Assembly (NCBI RefSeq): GCF_901709675.1
Contig: NC_051092.1
Span: 17,041,628 to 17,105,627 of the forward strand
Length of the DNA: 64,000 bases
Direction: 5' to 3'
From: Syngnathus acus
Lineage: Eukaryota; Chordata; Actinopteri; Syngnathiformes; Syngnathidae
Shown here: positions 23,247 to 35,500 of the stretch, in pieces
Layout: the number at the start of each line of letters is the position of its first letter
Position numbering within the stretch: the first letter of the stretch is position 1
Program-made: the position numbers and the translations under genes
Notes under the pieces: model-generated
Databases searched by the model: none
What the model was told of the DNA's origin: nothing
Seen by the model: the letters and a program-made list of their open reading frames with translations, nothing else

Positions 23247-23511
23247 TCATCTGATGCAACTACTGAAAATACACCCACAAGAAGTGAAAACATAGAGCGC
23301 ACAGCTTCAAAATCAGCAGAAAGACTGACTCTAATGTTATGAAAACGAGTGTAGACACACAATATTATTAAAGTGAAATACAGTTTATTACTTTTGTGTC
23401 ATCTCAAACTTACCGCTTTATTGTGTCCGTCATTTCCATAGATTGAAGGAACTGAGCCATCAACGAAATGAAGTCTTTCGGCAAATCCTTCTCTATACTG
23501 ACAAAAGATTT
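23247..23511 (-). CDS. Candidate last two exons of an unidentified gene
   Basis: On the minus strand, GTGTTTCAG precedes an open 98-bp exon (23511 to 23414; start KSFVSIEKDLPKDF, end MTDTIK) followed by GCG|GTAAGTTTG, a strong donor. About 150 bp further on, GTGTATTTTCAG precedes 16 nt (23262-23247) that complete Arg and give SCIR then TGA. An AATAAA-type signal follows at 23010. The frame, splice sites and stop agree with each other, but I do not recognise the protein. The upstream side is cut by a retroelement tail at about 23535. It could be a host gene fragment or a spliced transposon gene. Confidence 0.3.
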
Positions 23512-23534
23512 CTGAAACACTCCTTAACAAGCAG

Positions 23535-24370
23535 GACTTTGCCCACAGATAATAATAATAATAATTTATTTAATTTATATAGCGCTTTTCAATGGCCCAA
23601 AAACGCTTACAGGGAATAAAAAGGGTGGGGACGTATGGGGGGGAGGGGGGGGACAATAGGATATAGTTAATAACAGGACATCGGTCAGCAATGCGAAGTA
23701 GATGGATGGAGGAGCAGGAGGGGCGGGAGCAGAGGTTGTTGAGGTTGGCAGTACGGGAGGTGGGGGTGACGGGGGAGTTGGTGGTCCAGAAAGAGGGGAT
23801 GGGTGTGCCGTCAGGGAAGTGCCGGTTAAAAGACAGTCCAGATGTAGCAGCGACGGCGAAGGATCCCAGCCTTGTGTGGAAGCAGCAGTGGACCAGGTGG
23901 TGATGCCGGTCGACCTCGACTGCACCCGCACGAACGGCAGGCCCCAACGCACCACGGCGGCACGAAGCCGAGCCACGGTTGGCGAGCCCGCAGGGAGTGG
24001 AGCCCGTTCCCCGAGGACGCCGGCCGGATGGCCAGAGAGCAAGGCCGGAGCTGCCGTCGAGTCCAGAGCAGGCGGCCACAGGCTCAGAGCCGGGAGGCAG
24101 GAGGGTCCGGTGGTGGTTTTGGCCAGCTGGCTAACGTAGCTGGTAGTCCGAGGGAAAGGAAACAGATTGGTGAGAGCGGAGCTGCGGGAATGCGAGGTGG
24201 ACGGAAGACAACACGAGAAAAATAAAAGAAGAAACAGGTGCACTGAGAACGGGAAAACGAAAAACAAGTAACGGACATGGTCCGGGACAGAAACGGCAGT
24301 CAACAGATCTGACGCCAGCGTTGCTCTCACCCGGAAGACAACAGACGGTGGGGGATGTGGGAACAGTGCT
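23535..24370 (-). mobile_element. GC-rich retroelement, 3' tail at left
   Basis: ATAATAATAATAAT, then ATTTATTTAATTTATATAGC and GCTTTTC at 23548-23590, reads on the minus strand as a typical fish LINE/SINE 3' end with an ATT-repeat tail. The rest is GC-rich with a long but low-complexity minus-strand frame (23575-24513) rich in Pro and Ser. I see no RT or other domain, so I do not call that frame a gene. The right limit is approximate. Confidence 0.45.
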
Positions 24371-24714
24371 TGAAAATTTAAATTTGACCAGGCACTTCTT
24401 TGAGGTTCTGATGTTGTGCAATGATTTGTGTGGATTGGTTCATCCAACAACGGAACATTTTGATTCCTCCACTTCGGCATCCTTGAGTTGTTTGGACTAC
24501 AAAAGTCTGACATGGCGGATTCGTAACAAACATGTTCACAAATCTGCCATGTTTATTACTCGGATTTACGTTTGTCCCGCCCCGTAATAGATACAAAAAC
24601 GTCATAGAAAACGGAGAAATCTAAACAGAGTAAAAAATAGCCCCCCAAAACGACCATAACAGTATCTCTGCAGCACCTGGAGGGACAGATTACACTTTTC
24701 TACACTCCTGGATA
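24371..24714. other. No recognised feature
   Basis: This is a short stretch between the GC-rich retroelement and the hAT insertion. Short frames exist on both strands without recognisable motifs. Confidence 0.3.
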
Positions 24715-24722
24715 CTCTAGAT

Positions 24723-25822
24723 CAGCGGTGGCCAACCCGCGGCTCGCGAGCCGCATGCGGCTCTTTGGCTAGTTTCATGCGGCTCTTTTACGTTCATATC
24801 AACATTTGTGTTTATTTTTCGTGCGTATGTGCTTCGCTTGAGTTCAATATGGTATTTTGGTCAAACGCGCATGCGCGAGAGGTGAAATCCCGCAAAGGAG
24901 GAGGGACAAACAGAGCGATTGGTTTTGCTGGCTTTTTAATGAATGGCGACTGTGACTACGGGGGCCCATTAGGTCCAGAAAAGCTGACAAGACGCTTGCC
25001 ATTTTGGCAAGGAAAAAATGCACAGCTAAACGAATATATGACGATGAACACAGGACGTTTTTAACAGAGTTAAAGTTGTTTTTTGTTGAACGCTATGGCA
25101 AGCCATTCTGCCTGATATGTCGGACGTCATTGGCGCATTTAAAAGCTTCAAATGGTCAGCGCCACTTCAGCTCACTTCATGCCAATATCAATAAGGACTT
25201 TGCAAAAGGGACAGAATTTCGCAAGCACAAGTTTGGAGACTTTGAAAAGTCAGGCAGAAAAATAGGTACAGTTTTTCAAAAAAATTACGAAGCACTCAGA
25301 GACTGTCACACTTGCATTGTTTCAACTGGCTTGGAACATTGCACGGGCTAAAAAGCCATACAATGAAGTGGAGTTCGTTAAAATATGCCTCAGTGACGTT
25401 ATTGAAATCTTGTCTCCTGAAAATGACGAACTCAAACGAATGGTCTGTCCCGCCACACATAGTAAGTGAAAAAACTTATTATGTTTTTGTTTGTGGAATT
25501 TGTTGAACTGAGAGTTTGTCTGTGTGAGACAATGCACACAATGTTCATTGTTGAAAATGTGGTCTTTGGTCTGTGGTTTTAGTACTGTAGGAGTCAATTT
25601 GTCATTATCATGTTGGTGCGTGAGATAATAATGTCACACAATAAATTTGGCTGAGCAGAGGGGTGTGTGTGTGTGTGTGCGTGCGCGTGTGCGTGCGCGT
25701 GCGTGTTTGTGTGCGTGTGTGTGTGGGGGGGTGTTCATGTGTGCTCATGTGTATGATGTGGCTCTTTGCGATGACACAGTAAAAAATGTGGCTCTTAGTC
25801 TCTGACTGGTTGGCCACCCCTG
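24723..25822 (+). mobile_element. hAT element, internally deleted, 8-bp target duplication
   Basis: The inverted ends are CAGCGGTGGCCAAC and GTTGGCCACCCCTG, with exact duplication CTCTAGAT at 24715-24722 and 25823-25830. The frame 25004-25351 (115 aa) encodes an N-terminal region with FFVERYGKPFCLICRTSLAH and RHFSSLHANI, a BED-like zinc-finger pattern found in Charlie-type hAT transposases. The catalytic domain is missing. A GT-rich microsatellite lies inside at 25660-25735. Confidence 0.85.
25660..25735. repeat. GT/GCGT microsatellite
   Basis: A run of GT with GCGT interruptions ends in GGGGGG. It lies within the hAT element. Confidence 0.9.
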
Positions 25823-25904
25823 CTCTAGATACACAAGAAAATGATTTTAAAAGCAACAAAGTTTATTTCCCATGATACGTGTCCTTTAAAAGAATACAGC
25901 ATTT

Positions 25905-26010
25905 CCTAATTTTTTGCGGGAGATGCGTTCCAGGACCACCCGCGAAATACGAAAATCCACAAAGTAGAGACATTATTATTTAATGTTAAGGCTTTATAAC
26001 CCCCCCCCCC
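25905..26010. mobile_element. Tigger-like terminus remnant
   Basis: GGGAGATGCGTTCCAGGACC followed by ACCCGCGAAATACGAAAATC resembles the inner part of Tigger/pogo ends (GCGAA...GCAAAGTAG). A C-run follows. No partner end was identified. Confidence 0.4.
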
Positions 26011-26424
26011 CCAAATATTTTTGCTACATAAACCCTTAATAACCATTCCTTCCTCCACTGTTTTGTGCATGTATAGTACCTTTGGAGTATAAATAAAAGA
26101 ACAAACGCAAACTGTAATTCTTTACTGTGGCATAATACAGTGCAGAACAATAACTGTAATGCTATATTCTATATTGTGGAGTACTACAATATAGAACAAT
26201 AACTGTAATATGTTCTTTATTTTAATGTAATACAGTACAGAGCATTAACTGTAATATGTTCTTTAATAATATAAGTAAAAGTCTAAACACAGAGTAAAAG
26301 TAAACCAATCTCTCTCTCGCTCTCCTCTCTCCACGACACGACGTTGGAGTGACCACGTCCTTTTTACAGAAGCTCTTCCCATAAAGGATTAGGTGCAACT
26401 TCGTAACTCTCGGGTAAATTAAGC

Positions 26425-27775
26425 TTGTTAAGACCGCGGATATTCGTTAATATACACTAGCGCGCACTCGCCCTAGCTGAGTTTAAGATAACTATTTCGA
26501 ACTAGATATGACAGTTCCTGATGTTAAGAATTAAAGCTGTCTTCACTTTAAAAATAATTGAATGGATTTAAAGAATGACTATGATATGGAAATAAAGAAA
26601 ATTTAAAGTTCTAATTACTGCACATAAAACTATGCTCAACATAGTTAGTGCGAAATAATCGATAACCGAATTAAGGATTAAGAAGAAATTTAATGAATAA
26701 GCAAGAAAAAGAATTACAAGTCTCAATATTTCGAACAAACAACAATAATTCCACTCACCAATCTCAGAGCAAAAGAGGAGACAAAAGGTTTTAAAATACT
26801 ATTTGGTGGAATAAGTCGAGTGATCAATTCGCTTTTGTTCCAAAAATCCGAATTTTGTTTAAAAAGAGGTTATGTCTGCTGATGAGGAGATAGCCAACAC
26901 CCTAACATTGGCGTCTTCCCCTTGCTGCCACAGAAGCAACTGTCTCCTCTGCCTTCCTCGAAGTTTAAAATTTGACAAAGTCCAATTCGAAGACTAGAAA
27001 TTAATCTTCGTAGATTTCAGTCCAATCTCAAAAAGAATGAAAAATCCATCTTTGTCTAAACGGCGTTCTTTACTCCAGGCAGCGTCAGGGCCATCGCCCT
27101 GGCAGGGAAGAGCCCTTTTCTCGTCCGAAACCAAGCTTTTATAGGCTCGTCAGCTCCTCTGGCATTACCTCATCGGAGCAAGAGGAATGCCTGGTATGCA
27201 TGGCATCCTTGGAATGCATGACCTCATTGGTATGTGTGGAATGCCTGGTATGCATGGCATCCTTGGAATGCATGGCATTCTTGGCATGCTAGGAATGCAT
27301 GACCTCATCCCACTTCCTCTATGCCTGCATGGGAACCACTGGTTGCCTTGGCAACCTTGCTCAAAACAGTAACCATTGCGCATGACTGTTCTCTGCTACA
27401 GGATGCAGCTGTTTTCCTGTTTTGCTTGTTTCAGCTGATTACCACCCCTAGTATCACTATTAACCCTTGATGTCACCTCTCAACTTAATACATTCATGTA
27501 AAAATGGAACAACAATGTTAAATACATGTTGGATATCGATTAAACATTGCAACATGAATAAAGCATGTTTTCACAACAGTCAATTTAACAGATAATCCTC
27601 ATTAGCCATTATAATGGGTTCTTCTAACTTTAACATATATAATGATATTGCTCAAGCTGTTACAGATTAAAATCATGGCAAAGCAAAATTATATTCCAAA
27701 ATTGTGTGTTTCTATGTATTTAAACAGGTCGTGTCCTCCCAATTGCTAACAATTTAATTTATTAGATTTATTATA
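26425..27775 (-). mobile_element. LTR of family Z, copy 2 (truncated)
   Basis: From TTGTTAAGACC to TTTATTAGATTT this parallels copy 3 (30110-31260). A minus-strand TATA box (complement of CTTTTATAGG near 27136) is present. Both TG/CA ends seem to be missing, so boundaries are approximate. It contains a short minisatellite at 27186-27310. Confidence 0.65.
27186..27310. repeat. GGAATGCATG / TGGCATCCTT minisatellite
   Basis: Short, partly palindromic motifs (TGGAATGCATG, GGCATGCTAGG) alternate over about 125 bp. They produce open frames of Gly-Met-His-Ile type on the plus strand and Met-Pro-Cys-Ile-Pro type on the minus strand. These are artefacts of the repeat. Confidence 0.7.
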
Positions 27776-27959
27776 AATCCCCCCCCCACACACACACACA
27801 CTTACTGGAAGGTGTGACAATTTTTTATGCTTATTTTACATAGTTGTTCAAAAAATATTAATTTAAATGAAGTACTGGTCTATGTCATTATACTCTATGC
27901 AACTGTATTGACACCTGCTCAAAGATCTGAATTATTTTACATAATTGAACATTTTTGAA

Positions 27960-28098
27960 AAGGTTATGCAATAGTTATTTTCCTAGTAAGTAGTTACATT
28001 TATGAAGGAGTAATTCAATTAGTGATTCAATTACCTTTTTGTAAAGGTAATTAGTAACTGTACCTAATTACACTTTGAAAGTAATTTCCCCAACACTG
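27960..28098. mobile_element. hAT-type MITE right end
   Basis: GGTAATTAGTAACTGTACC through AAAGTAATTTCCCCAACACTG is a familiar vertebrate hAT-MITE end (CAGTGTTGGGG in reverse). The left end is not clear. Confidence 0.5.
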
Positions 28099-28989
28099 GT
28101 GGTAGGAAGAAGATGAACAGATTTTCAACGGAGGGTAATCCGAGGATGGATAATTTTTCACTAACTAGCCCAGTTTATATTTGTTTTTTTATCAGGGAAA
28201 TGAAAAATATTAGCGTTTTTTATTTTGTCCATTCATTTTGGTGAAATAATGAAACAAAAAATGCTTTTGAAATGCCCACTTTTAATAAGGAATAGGGCCA
28301 CACACCCCTCTTCTCCATGTCTTAGTTGATGACGTCACGGAATGAAGAGACCCCCATTGGAAATCATTGTAAAGACAATCACTGAAAATATCCTAAAACA
28401 GCTATCAATTGGCACCAAAATGTACGTGGACATCTCTACTTCACCATATCACAAGGATTAGCCTCTCCGTGGCTGTTTTAAGAGAAATGAACAGCCTCTC
28501 TGCAGCTGTCACGTCTGTCTATTTTTTCACCAGTCACCAACATACGCAAACACAATGCGGTCCAAGAGTCTTTAGTCAAGCTGAATTGTTCATACATTGT
28601 TATATAGTCAATTGAAATGGATAAGGGTTCATTTAACTTACATTTCCCTTGAAGTCCAAGTCTGGGGTAGCACCTTCGCCGCCTCTACAAAAAGGAGGTG
28701 GTTTAAACGGCCACACTCAGCTGAAGAGTCGGCCTCCTAGCTGGAAATACAGTGCTGCTTATCTTTCCAACAAGCCGACCTCTGGCCGTTGTGTTTGTAA
28801 ATTTCCATTTTTAGAAATTAACCTTATTGTCTTTGATTTTCTTCTCATTTGCATTCTGCAATATGTCCAGGGTGTGTTCAAAGACCACGCAGTCGTAAAA
28901 GGGGAGGCCAAAATACAACTGTGGAAGCCAAGGGACGACAATGCGAGAAAAACTGCTCCTCTTAGGAAAAAAGTTATTTTGAGCCTTCT
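28099..28989. other. Unassigned stretch
   Basis: No exon or element is recognised with confidence. A plus frame at 28649-28993 has a hydrophobic segment and a basic tail but no known motif. The last part probably belongs to the LINE tail that follows. Confidence 0.3.
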
Positions 28990-29232
28990 GTAGTACACGC
29001 CCGCACATAAAACAAAGCATTTATTTATTGGGTTATTGGTTTATTATTTATTCATCGCTCATTTTATTTATTATTTATTATTTATGGTTTGTGCCTTCTT
29101 GTTTTTGTTTTGTGTCGCCTACTTGTATGTCTCGTCACCGTGGGATGGAGGAAACGGAATTTCGGTTTCTTTGTGTGTCTTGACATATGAAGGGATTGAC
29201 AATAAAGCTGACTTTGACTTTTGACTTTGATA
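28990..29232 (+). mobile_element. LINE 3' UTR and tail (Rex1-like type)
   Basis: CGTGGGATGGAGGAAACGGA followed by AATTTCGG and then ATTGACAATAAAGCTGACTT is the common 3' end of fish Rex1-like LINEs. It resembles the tail GACAATGACAATAAAG of the LINE at 49007-53005. Confidence 0.6.
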
Positions 29233-29487
29233 CCGACCAAAATGAAGCAGACAACTTTTACGTCCAAAATTTTAGCCTTTTTTAATTTCAAAATAGCATT
29301 CTAGTACATTGCAATGTCAATTTGAATTTGGTTAAAAATTCAGCACTGGTCAGTGTACGCAAGACGAGTTAGCAGTCAAACAAAAACATCAGATATACCA
29401 AAAATGTAGTGGACTCAAATAATTGGAATCCAAAGAAAATGCATTTCACTCAGAATAATTTTCTTATTTGTGTTCTTTTCATTCAAG

Positions 29488-29569
29488 GTTTCTGTGATTC
29501 AAGGCTCCAGCCCCTTTGCAAGTGCCTATGATCTCGACAACATCATGAGGCGCTACCAGGGCCGTAACT
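29488..29569 (+). CDS. tmem231: tmem231 exon (82 bp)
   Basis: The acceptor is a pyrimidine-rich run ending CTTTTCATTCAAG at 29487. The donor is GTAAGG at 29570. It encodes 27 full codons ending YQGRN plus the first base of the next codon. It corresponds to the human segment beginning ISVINGTSPF. Confidence 0.9.
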
Positions 29570-32500
29570 GTAAGGTTTAAAATAGCTCATGGTTTTGTTC
29601 AATACTGCTGATATTTCATGCATAATATGAATTTTGGACCTAGACAGTTTGCAAAAGCTGTCATACTACTGTCAGTGGATGGACCGTTCACAAGTTCAAA
29701 CTCTACTAGGCAGCAATTGCCTCAGGCTATACATATTCGAGCTGCCAAGATTAGGTGACTGAGCTCAACAATGTGAACAATCAAAATCATTGATCATTGA
29801 GTAATTTGATCATTGATTGTTAATGTTGTCAAACGCGCACTTTTTATTAAAGTGTCACCGGCTTCCCATCAAAGGGTTCGATAAGCCGGGGTGAAGGGAC
29901 TCGTCCGTATCTAACCACCCGAGTTAAATTAATTCTACCAGAATCAATCTAATTTCTATATGACGCCAATCCCTCTCAAGTCATCCGACGCGCGAGCCGA
30001 GTAACTCAATTCGAGGCGAGTCGTCGAAATGACCGCGCCATAATGATGGCTCCCTTCGGTTGTTTGATGCTTGTGTTATGTTACGGATATTTTTAGATGT
30101 CTTTGTTAAGACCTCAAGGATTCGTTAATTTACTAGAGCGCCCTCGCCCTAGCTGAGCTCAAGATAACTACTTCGAACCAGATCTGACAATTCCTGATGT
30201 TAAGGATTAAAGCTGTCTTCACTTTAAAAATAATTGAACGGATTTAAAGAATGACTATGATAGGGAATAAAGACATTTTAAAGTTGTAATTACCGCATAT
30301 AAAACCATGCTCAACATAGTTAATACGAAATAATCGATACCGAATTAAGGCTTAAGAAGAGATTTAATGAATAAGCAAGAAAAAGAATTACAAGTCGAAA
30401 AAACAAAATAAATAATAAAAAAAAGACTCACCCACTCAGAACAAAAGAGGAGACTAAAGGTCTAAAATCCTATTTGGTTGAACAAGTCGAGTGATCGGCT
30501 CTCCTTTGTTCCAAAATCCGAATTCTGTTTAAAAAAGAGGAAAGGTCTGGCCGTGAGGAGCATAGCCAAAAAAGTAAAATTGGCGTCTTCCCCTTTCTGC
30601 CCGGAGCGGCTGTCTCCTCTGCCTTCCTCGAAGCTTAAAATTTTACAAAGTCCAATTCGAAGACTCTGGAAATTCATCTTAGTAGATTTTGGTTCAATCT
30701 CAAAAAGAATGAAGAATCCATCTTCGTTCTTTTACTCCGGGCAGCGTCACGGCCATCGCCCTGACTAGGCCCACTCTGTGTCCGGGCAACATATTTATAG
30801 GCTTCTGGCATTACCTCATCGGAATATGTAGGTGCACCACTGGTTGTCTTGGCAACCTTGCTTCAAGCAGCAACCACTGCGCCTGACCGCAGTCCGTCAC
30901 CGGATGCAGATGTTTCCTGTTTTGCTCGTTCTTTCTTTCACTATTAGCCCTTAATGTCTCCTCTCAACTTAATACATTCAGGTATGGATGGAACACCGAT
31001 GTTAAATACAGGTTGGACAAAACATTGCAACATGAATCACATATATCTTGTCTAATAAAGATCAATTTCAACACATAATAGTACTTAACACAATAATGGG
31101 TTCCTCCAACTTAAACACATATATTGATATTGCTCAAGTTGTTACATCTTAAAATTACGGCATAGCAAACTCATATTCCAAAATTGTGCGTTGCTACGTG
31201 TTTGAACTGGTCGTGTCCTCCCAATTGCTAACAATTTAATTTATTAGATTTGTTCATTTCCATCAGGTCACCCATATGTCAAGCTTTAACACCATCTCCT
31301 GGTGAAATTTTGAACTACTACATGTTTTGGGATAGCCAATGTGCCTGGGCCAAATTCAATACCTAATTTTACACCATCTCGTACCACCATGCCACTTGAC
31401 AATGTATTTATTTGGTGCTTCATGATCTTAGGCTATACATACTCGCGCTGCCAAAATTAGGAGATTGAGCACAACGATGTGGACAATCAAAATAATTGAC
31501 AATTAATTTGATCATCGACGTGTTGTTAATTAATGTACCGTAATTTCTGGACTATAAGCCGCACCTGATTATAAGCCGCACCAGCAAAGATTCGAGGCAG
31601 ATTTTGGTTTTTTTCATGAATAAGCCGCACCGTACTAAAAGCTGCATGTGCGTGGGAGTTATTTACAAAGAAAGACGGTACACAGAAAGCCTAAATAAAG
31701 TTTTAATTACATTTACATTTCTTTCCAAACACTGCCTGTGACGCGGCAGTAATACCGCAGCAACACGGAAATAACAGCTCTAATAGGGCTGGATAAAAGA
31801 CATACCGGTAAAAGTCACTGAGACGCGGTGGTAACAAAGCAGCAATGCGGTAGCACAACACTAACTGGACTGGTGAAAAAAAATACCAGTAAAAGTCACT
31901 GCTTCCTCCTGTGCACTGAAATCATCGGTCTTCCTCCTTAGTGTCTGATTGTAATACTTGATACTTCGCCACACACTTTCTCAGTCTCTCTTTTGTTGTC
32001 ACTTTTATGCATTTCTTCTCGCATTTTCCATGATGAGGGTCTGTTCATGCTAATTTTATTCATGCACAAAGAGCTAAGTTACATTAAACGCTACACGTAT
32101 AGCTCCAGAGTAGACGTGACCAGGAAATAAATAAAGAAAAGGGTGACGCAACAAGATGCCATCAACAATAGCCCATTGCCCCCAAGTGACTGGAAGAAAC
32201 CTCTACAATGCATGAGCAGCTGTAGTTCCTACATTAAGAGCCAAATCGACTGCCTTTAACTTAAAAGCGGCATCACATGCATTTATTTTGTCCCCCATAA
32301 TGAGGGTTTGTGTATAAAAGCTTCCTTTCTTCAGTAATGTCCCTCTTGATCTCGTTCTGTCTCTTCTTTGTGTGAATTATATGGCACTATTTGCCTGGCG
32401 GATGGACATGCGATCAACACACCACTCTTCTCCCCAGTGACCGTGTCACATATCCCTCCGCCCAGCAAAGCGGTGCCGCACAACAGCTGTCCACAGCCTT

Positions 32501-35500
32501 TTTTACGAGTGATCAAGTCATCACAAAAATCACGAAAAATCCATAGATAGGCCGCACCGGACGACAAGCCGCAGGGTTCAAAACTTGAGCAAAAAGTAGC
32601 GGCTTATAGTCCGGAAATTACGGTATGTATTTGGTGATTTATGATCTTGAAACTGCCTCAACTTGTGCTTCCGCCGCTGTCTATGAGCAGTCATGACGCA
32701 CATACACAGTAATAGTAATCCAGGTCGTCCGTGATGTAACCAAAAACATTGTGGGTAATGCAACATCATGGCTAACCCCTGTTAGCAACAGAGTCCGGGG
32801 CGCATTTGAGCAAAAATACTTGCTGTAATACGATGCAAACATCCGAGGTGGTGGTTCGATGGCAGAGTTCACTCTTTCAGTCATTCATTTTTCTGACTCT
32901 CTAGCCCAGACATAGGCAAACTACGGCCCACGGGCCACATCCAGCTCACGGGGCCGTTTAATCCGGCCCGCCAAACCTGAATAAATTGTATTATTACATT
33001 TTTTTGGGGTCATTCTCCCTGCAATGACTGTTTCCGCAGTAGATGGAGAAACGCCCGCCCGCGCATTTACTCCAGGAAGCCGTGTCAGAAAGCTTGGTGC
33101 ACACTCACAAGTGCGTGTACGTACTCAGTAGTACGGACCCGGCGCACTCCGCGCTCTATTTCTATCGGTGCCGAATTTCGAGTGTGGGCTGTGACGTTAC
33201 CATTCCCGTAATTCACGCGCTGAGCTTTCAGATACAGTTTTACGCCAAAGCCACCCACAAACCTTCCCCTGGAATCCTTCTATCAAAATGAGTGGCCCAA
33301 GGAAAAGAAAAGTGGACACTGAGTGCCGAGTGTTTAAAAAAAGAGTTTGACAACAAAATATTTTTTTGCTGAAGTCCGATCCATACCGGTTTGTCTAATA
33401 TGCAAAGAAACGGTTGCAAGGAGTACAATATTAGCCGTCACTTTGCTACGAAGCATGCTAACTACGATAGCAGTCAACACATGAACGGGCGGCTACAGTG
33501 GAGAGGTTGACATCTAATTTGAAGACTCAGCAAAACGTTTTTCTCGACAAACTCCAGATCAAAAGTCAAGTACAGGGGCAGGTTTTTGATGCACCACCTA
33601 CGTATTTTCGACTAATCTTAACTTTTAAAGTTTTTAAGGCCGACTTTAAGGAAGTGTTTCCCATTTCCTCACCTCTGTCACCAGGTGTTTGTGAGTTAAA
33701 GTTCTGCTCTGATTTTCAGATACCTGTCACCGTGTTGCTGTTTTGATTTCTTTATTAGTAATTTCTTTATTAGTACTTTATTTAGATGTATTCTTTCACT
33801 GATTCTGACATTCTGGCAGGGTTTTCTTTGCTTGGAATGGATTAAATCTTTTCCATTATTTGTTATGGGAAAACTTGATTCGGAATTGGAACGATTCACT
33901 TCTCGAACAGCCTTCTGGAACGGATTGTGGTCAAAAACCGAGGCTCCACTGTATTTACTTTTGACTCACAGGCCTGCGTGAAGAATCGCTGTTGTGATGC
34001 CAGTTCAGCTTGGAGCTGTTTCACTTTATCAGCACGGTAACTCCCTGTTAGCTTGTCGTGTGTGTTAGCATATTTAGTATGTTAGTGTCTCTTTAAATTT
34101 AAATCCTTAAACAAAGCAACCGTCTCTTTACAAATTAGACAAACACAATTGCCTTGATTTTCAATGAAGTATTGTAATTCCCATCTCTCTTGAAAGCGAC
34201 GGCCCTCAATGTCAACTTTCCTCTTTTTTTTTCAGTCGGCATGGCAGAAATGAGCGGAGAGGTGTTCGCTGCACGGATGCAGACTGATATTATTAAAGTG
34301 GTGCTGCCACCTTTTGGTAAAAGGAGGAATTATAGTTTCAAGTTTCATGATTTTTTACTCAGTTTAACAGTGCAGACGGGCCATATAAGACCAAAGCTGC
34401 GGGCCGTATGAAGTCTGACCGGGGGCCGGATTTGCCCCGCGGGCCGGACTTTGGACATGCCTGATTTAAGATCTGACTTCAAGGTTCTTCTATTAACCAA
34501 TAAATCACTGCATGGCTTAGCGCCTTTGTATCCCGTCGACCTAGTTGTTCCTTACATTCCGTCCCGTAACCTCCGCTCGCAAAACGCTAGTCTTTTAGTG
34601 AGCCCGAGGGCCAAAAAGAAGTCTGCAGGGTCTAGAGCAGGGGTGGGCAAACTTTTTGATTTGCGGGCCAAATTGGGTTCTGAATTTTGACCGGGCGGCC
34701 GAACCAGGAGCAGATGGATGTAGTGTTTGTGTGACATAATATAAACGACATGTAAAGGTCATAGCATAAAAGGTTTTGGCCTTTAGTAGGTAGTAAAGCA
34801 TGGATATTCACAAAAAGCTTTTTGAAAACAAATGCATTTATTAACAGCATTAAAAAAATATTTCACCTCAAACTACTATCAGTGATTCTCATTAAATATG
34901 ACACTGTTATTATGAATAACAGTTTCCATCACTTCAGCGCCTGCAGGTCAGATTCATGAAAGATGTTTATCTTATGAGGCGAAATCACATCAAACGGCAA
35001 ACATTCTTACCAAATACATCATCTTGAAGAATCAGTGAAAGAATATACAGTGCCTTGCGAAAGTATTCGGCCCCCTTGAACCTTTCAACATTTCGCGACA
35101 TTTCAGGCTTCAAACATAAAGATATAAAAGTTTAATTTTTTGTCAAGAATCAACAAGTGGGACACAATCGTGAAGTGGAACAAAATTTATTGGATAATTT
35201 AAACTTTTTTAACAAATAAAAAACTGAAAAGTGGGGCGTGCAATATTATTCGGCCCCCTTGCGCTAATACTTTGTAGCGCCACCTTTTGCTGCAATTACA
35301 GCTGCAAGTCGCTTGGGGTATGTCTCTATCAGTTTTGCACATCGAGAGACTGGAATTCTTGCCCATTCTTCCTTGCAAAACAGCTCGAGCTCAGGGAGGT
35401 TGGATGGAGAGCGTTTGTGAACAGCAGTCTTCAGCTCTTTCCACAGATTCTCGATTGGATTCAGGTCTGGACTTTAACTTGGCCATTCTAACACCTGGAT

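Larger units (their letters stand above)
29729..32700. repeat. About 130-bp tandem repeat split by two insertions
   Basis: GGCTATACATA(T/C)TCG(A/C)GCTGCCAA with AATTAGG, TGAGC, AATGTG and ACAATCAAAAT occurs at 29732-29826 and again at 31432-31537. The link TATTTATTTGGTGCTTCATG at 31405-31424 is echoed by TATTTGGTGATTTATGATC at 32628-32646. Removing the LTR-Z and pogo inserts leaves a short tandem array. Confidence 0.7.

Noticed and set aside
24084-24278. Small hydrophobic frames near the GC-rich retroelement
   Set aside because: No consistent start, no motif, and overlap with other frames on both strands.
23575-24513. 312-codon minus-strand frame, Pro/Ser-rich
   Set aside because: Low complexity, no domain, inside a GC-rich retroelement. 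The plus strand is equally open.
27165-27383. Gly-Met-His and Pro-Cys-Ile repeat proteins, or a CRISPR-like array
   Set aside because: A short eukaryotic minisatellite with irregular, partly palindromic units. No spacers of uniform length and no cas genes.
28649-28993. Possible upstream tmem231 exon
   Set aside because: The short resemblance in VKGEAKIQL to the expected exon is not convincing, and the flanks look like a LINE 3' region.
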